Source: Candidatus Thiodiazotropha endoloripes (GTDB lineage Bacteria > Pseudomonadota > Gammaproteobacteria > Chromatiales > Chromatiaceae). Taken from it: 64,000 nt of DNA. The notes beneath the pieces are model-generated. The model saw only the letters and a program-made list of their open reading frames with translations, was not told the DNA's origin and ran no database searches. Shown piece after piece: positions 61,302-64,000 of the stretch. Location of the stretch: positions 806,001 through 870,000 of the forward strand of contig LVKA01000011.1 of assembly GCA_001709035.1 (NCBI GenBank). Direction: 5' to 3'. The translations under genes were made by a program, and so were the position numbers. Numbering within the stretch: position 1 is the first letter of the stretch; each line of letters starts with the position of its first letter.

Positions 61302-62480
61302 ATGTTCGAATTAATGGATACACACAGTCAGAATGCTGTGATCAAAGTAATCGGTGTCGGCGGAGGCGGCGGCAACGCGGTCAATCATATGCTGACCGGC
61401 GAGATTGAAGGAGTCGACTTCATCTGTGCCAACACCGATGCCCAGGCGTTACGTCACAGTGAGGTACGGACCCTGTTGCAGCTCGGTTCCGATATCACCA
61501 AGGGGTTGGGCGCGGGCGCCAATCCTGAGATCGGCCGTCAGGCCGCACTTGAGGATCGTGACCGTATCGAAGAGGCGCTCGACGGGGCGGATATGATCTT
61601 CATCACTGCCGGTATGGGTGGTGGAACCGGTACCGGCGCCGCTCCTGTGGTGGCGCAGGTCGCCAAGGATCTGGGTATTCTGACCGTGGCGGTGGTCACC
61701 AAACCGTTTGGTTTTGAGGGGGGCAAACGGATGAGGATTGCCGAACAGGGCATGGAAGACCTGGGAAAACATGTGGATTCCCTGATCACCATCCCCAATG
61801 AGAAGCTGTTGGCGGTGCTCGGCAAGGAGATGAGTCTGCTGAATGCCTTCAAATCGGCCAATGATGTGCTGCTGCATGCGGTTCAGGGCATCGCCGAGCT
61901 GATTACCCGACCCGGTCTGATCAATGTGGACTTTGCCGACGTCAAAACCGTGATGTCGGAAATGGGTGCTGCAATGATGGGCTCCGGTGAGGCAAACGGT
62001 GATAATCGGGCCCGTGAAGCGGCTGAGCGGGCGATCCGCAGTCCGCTGCTGGAGGATGTCAATCTGGCCGGCGCCAAGGGTATTCTGGTGAACATCACGG
62101 CCGGACTCAATCTGGCAATCGGTGAGTTTGACGAAGTCGGCACCACCGTGCGTGAATTTGCCGATGACGATGCCACCGTGGTGGTTGGTACCGTCATCGA
62201 TCCCGATATGCAGAACGATATGCGGGTCACCGTGGTGGCTACCGGACTGGGTGAACGGCCCAAGGCGGAGCTGCCGAAACCGACCAAAGTCGAGGATCTG
62301 CCGCCGGTGAAACTGGTCGATAGCCAGGAACCACAGCAGGTTCCGGAGGATTATCGGGAACTGGATCGCCCCACAGTGTTGCGAAATAGCAACAGTGACC
62401 GCAGTGCTGCAGTGACGACAGCGGATGGCAACCTGGATTACCTGGATATACCAGCTTTTTTACGTCGCCAGGCAGATTAA
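61302..62480 (+). CDS. ftsZ: Cell division GTPase FtsZ
   Basis: Tubulin-like GTPase forming the Z ring (392 aa). IKVIGVGGGGGNAVNHM, GTP motif GMGGGTGTGAAPVVAQ, NVDFADVKTVM (T7 synergy loop region), and a conserved C-terminal peptide LDYLDIPAFLRRQAD that binds FtsA and ZipA. The linker (about residues 320-370) is Pro/Glu-rich. GGAGGTAG ribosome binding site. Confidence 0.98.
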   Translation: MFELMDTHSQNAVIKVIGVGGGGGNAVNHMLTGEIEGVDFICANTDAQALRHSEVRTLLQLGSDITKGLGAGANPEIGRQAALEDRDRIEEALDGADMIFITAGMGGGTGTGAAPVVAQVAKDLGILTVAVVTKPFGFEGGKRMRIAEQGMEDLGKHVDSLITIPNEKLLAVLGKEMSLLNAFKSANDVLLHAVQGIAELITRPGLINVDFADVKTVMSEMGAAMMGSGEANGDNRAREAAERAIRSPLLEDVNLAGAKGILVNITAGLNLAIGEFDEVGTTVREFADDDATVVVGTVIDPDMQNDMRVTVVATGLGERPKAELPKPTKVEDLPPVKLVDSQEPQQVPEDYRELDRPTVLRNSNSDRSAAVTTADGNLDYLDIPAFLRRQAD

Positions 62481-62514
62481 TGTAGAATTCCCAGTTACAA
62501 TGTGATTACAAGTT

Positions 62515-62549
62515 TTGTATGCTTGTTACAACAATGCTGGGAATATAAC
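62515..62549 (+). promoter_or_regulatory. Possible lpxC promoter
   Basis: TATAAC at 62544-62549 is a good -10, with a weak -35 (TTGTTA at 62523-62528, only 15 nt away). lpxC is separated from ftsZ by 153 bp, the largest gap after ftsI, so a separate promoter is expected, but this placement is tentative. Confidence 0.3.
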
Positions 62550-62633
62550 TGTTTTTACAGATGGACCAGCTGTGATAGCATGCGCGCCTTTTGTGGTGCC
62601 AATGGCCATTATCAGTATGGGAGCTGCGAGTCG

Positions 62634-63551
62634 ATGATTTGGCAACGTACGTTGAAGAACGTGATACGCGCTACCGGTGTGGGACTTCACACCGGTGAGA
62701 AGGTCTACCTGACCCTGCGGCCGGCCGCTCCGGATACGGGAATCATTTTCAGACGGGTCGATCTCGATCCGCCGGTTGAGATTCGCGCCTGTGCGGAAAA
62801 TGTCGGGGATACTCGGCTTTCCAGTACTCTGGTACAGGATGGGGTGCGGGTCTCTACTGTCGAGCATCTGCTCTCTGCGCTGGCAGGGCTGGGTATCGAC
62901 AACGCCTATGTGGATGTGAGTGCTGCGGAAGTACCGATCATGGACGGCAGTGCCGGTCCCTTCGTGTTTCTGTTGCAGTCCGCTGGGGTTGAAGAGCAGA
63001 ACAAGGCCAAGCGGTTTATTCGTATCAAGCGTAAAGTTGAAGTGGTTGAGGGTGACAAACGCGCCAGTTTCGAGCCCTTTGATGGTTTCAAGGTCTCTTT
63101 TTCCATAGATTTTGACCACCCTGCCTTCAAGGAACGTTCTCAATTCGCCACGATTGATTTCTCATCTACCTCTTTTGTCAGAGAGGTCAGTCGGGCGAGA
63201 ACCTTCGGCTTTTTGCGTGATATCGAGATGTTACGGCAGAAAGAGCTGGCACTCGGCGGCAGTCTCGACAATGCGGTGGTGGTCGATGACTACCGGGTCA
63301 TGAATGTGGACGGGCTGCGCTACGAAGATGAGTTCGTCAAGCACAAAATCCTCGATGCCATCGGTGACCTCTATCTGCTGGGCCACAGTCTGGTTGGCGC
63401 CTTCAGTGGGCACAAATCGGGACATGCCTTGAACAACCGGCTGCTGCTTGAGCTGATCAGTCAGGAGGATGCCTGGGAGGAGATTACCTTCGATGAACCG
63501 GAGGATGCGCCGATCTCTTACATGCAGCCTGCTCACCTGACGGTCACTTAA
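62634..63551 (+). CDS. lpxC: UDP-3-O-acyl-N-acetylglucosamine deacetylase LpxC
   Basis: Zinc deacetylase, committed step of lipid A synthesis (305 aa). [20 protein letters not shown] at the start, [20 protein letters not shown] (first zinc His), [47 protein letters not shown] and the catalytic [15 protein letters not shown]. Start at 62634; the upstream extension to 62502 does not resemble LpxC. It shows that the organism makes lipid A. Last gene of the dcw operon. Confidence 0.97.
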   Translation: MIWQRTLKNVIRATGVGLHTGEKVYLTLRPAAPDTGIIFRRVDLDPPVEIRACAENVGDTRLSSTLVQDGVRVSTVEHLLSALAGLGIDNAYVDVSAAEVPIMDGSAGPFVFLLQSAGVEEQNKAKRFIRIKRKVEVVEGDKRASFEPFDGFKVSFSIDFDHPAFKERSQFATIDFSSTSFVREVSRARTFGFLRDIEMLRQKELALGGSLDNAVVVDDYRVMNVDGLRYEDEFVKHKILDAIGDLYLLGHSLVGAFSGHKSGHALNNRLLLELISQEDAWEEITFDEPEDAPISYMQPAHLTVT

Positions 63552-63577
63552 GGCCTGTTACTACACGCTTCGAATCG

Positions 63578-63600
63578 CCCCCCGGCTTCAGCCAGGGGGG
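63578..63600. terminator. Terminator hairpin between lpxC and dciA
   Basis: CCCCCCGGC and GCC-A-GGGGGG form a strong stem with loop TTCA, followed by TATCTTT. It lies between two convergent genes and could serve both. Confidence 0.75.
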
Positions 63601-63606
63601 TATCTT

Positions 63607-64000
63607 TCACTTACCTGTCTCGCCATGCCGGCTTAATTTCAGCAGCGCCTCACTGAGGTCCGGATCACGGATTGTGGCAGCGGTTTGACGTAATATTTCG
63701 CCGTTATGTTTGCTCAAGGACAGGGTTTTATGCTTCAGGGAAGAGGATTTTTTTCCAGCTTCTAGCAGGATACGGGTGCGTATCCGCTCAACCCCCAAAC
63801 CGTGCTGCTGCAGTTGCTGAAGCAACTGGGGAACGGCGTAGCGCAGCCGGCTGGCCCACACCGGGGAAGAGACGAACAGACTGAGCACACCCGCCTGCAG
63901 AACCGTGGCCTTCAATTGCTGATCCAGGGGTGCCGACAGGTTGGACCTGACTATCGTGCAGAGTGCTTCATAGTCTGCCAGTTTTTTGCCCAGTTTTGCC
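63607..64000 (-). CDS. dciA: DUF721/DciA-like protein, truncated by window edge
   Basis: The frame is open to the window end, so the N-terminus is missing; 131 residues are visible. The pattern (LADYEALCTIVRSNL, then ATVLQAGVLSLFVSSPVWASRLRYAVPQLLQQL) matches DUF721 proteins near lpxC and secA in gammaproteobacteria. DciA is the helicase loader that replaces DnaC in most bacteria. The C-terminal tail with SSSLKHKTLSLSKHNGEIL is basic. Confidence 0.82.
   Translation of the reverse strand, partial: AKLGKKLADYEALCTIVRSNLSAPLDQQLKATVLQAGVLSLFVSSPVWASRLRYAVPQLLQQLQQHGLGVERIRTRILLEAGKKSSSLKHKTLSLSKHNGEILRQTAATIRDPDLSEALLKLSRHGETGK

Noticed and set aside
62502-62633. N-terminal extension of LpxC from 62502
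   Set aside because: The Cys-rich extension does not resemble LpxC; MIWQRTLK at 62634 matches the family start.

Overview
The window comes from a gammaproteobacterium, most likely a Chromatiales-type sulfur oxidiser (purple sulfur bacteria and their non-phototrophic or symbiotic relatives). The main evidence is a Gly/Tyr/Trp-rich secreted protein that looks like a sulfur globule envelope protein (10923-11243, minus strand), a complete rnfABCDGE ion-pumping electron-transfer operon, and a classic gammaproteobacterial division and cell wall (dcw) cluster preceded by rnpB. The assignment below class level is inference. Most of the window is GC-rich; the 16.3-19.3 kb block is visibly richer in A+T.

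Layout. 0-3 kb: zapE, a secreted metallo-beta-lactamase-fold protein lacking half of its metal motif, and a DUF4124/pilin-like secreted protein. 3.2-9.2 kb (minus): rnfA-B-C-D-G-E followed by rsmE. 9.5-15.9 kb: an O-acetylhomoserine sulfhydrylase, the sulfur-globule-like protein, a stand-alone toxin-domain-like protein, a GNAT acetyltransferase, a beta-CASP nuclease and a membrane protein. 16.3-19.3 kb: an accessory block of small genes including a vapBC toxin-antitoxin pair bracketed by two integron attC-like sites. 19.5-35.6 kb: cold-shock protein, metG, an OlsF-like bifunctional acyltransferase, uppP, galE, tatD, yaaA, xthA, a Mut7-C RNase-like protein, two lipoproteins, mtaB and rmuC. 35.6-37.2 kb: a gene-poor stretch made largely of a 559/558-bp tandem duplication carrying paired hairpin repeats. 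37.2-43.4 kb: a DUF1835 protein and an orphan type VI secretion effector module (DUF2169 protein, thiolase-like protein, DUF4150/PAAR-GHH nuclease, beta-propeller immunity candidate). 44.1-63.6 kb: rnpB and the dcw cluster mraZ-rsmH-ftsL-ftsI-murE-murF-mraY-murD-ftsW-murG-murC-[58-aa ORF]-murB-ddlB-ftsQ-ftsA-ftsZ-lpxC. The right edge cuts the convergent dciA (DUF721) gene.

How the genes work together. The dcw genes make the peptidoglycan precursor from UDP-MurNAc to lipid II (murB, C, D, E, F, mraY, murG, ddlB) and the septal machinery that uses it (ftsL, I, W, Q, A, Z); uppP at 25 kb recycles the undecaprenyl carrier. Nearly all junctions are ATGA/TGATG-type overlaps, implying one translationally coupled operon from a TTGACA promoter with TGGRN boxes expected for MraZ autoregulation. 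The rnf operon couples ferredoxin:NAD+ electron transfer to an ion gradient.

Most notable observations: an unannotated 58-codon gene coupled to both murC and murB; an integron-like cassette stretch with no integrase in view; the T6SS effector module; the recent tandem duplication copying the rmuC 3' end; two loci of paired inverted hairpin repeats with nearly equal spacing; a possible Shine-Dalgarno-masking leader on the cold-shock gene; and a 32-aa membrane peptide gene. No transposase, integrase, CRISPR array or tRNA gene was recognised. All similarity statements rest on reading the sequence and remembered families, not on database searches.
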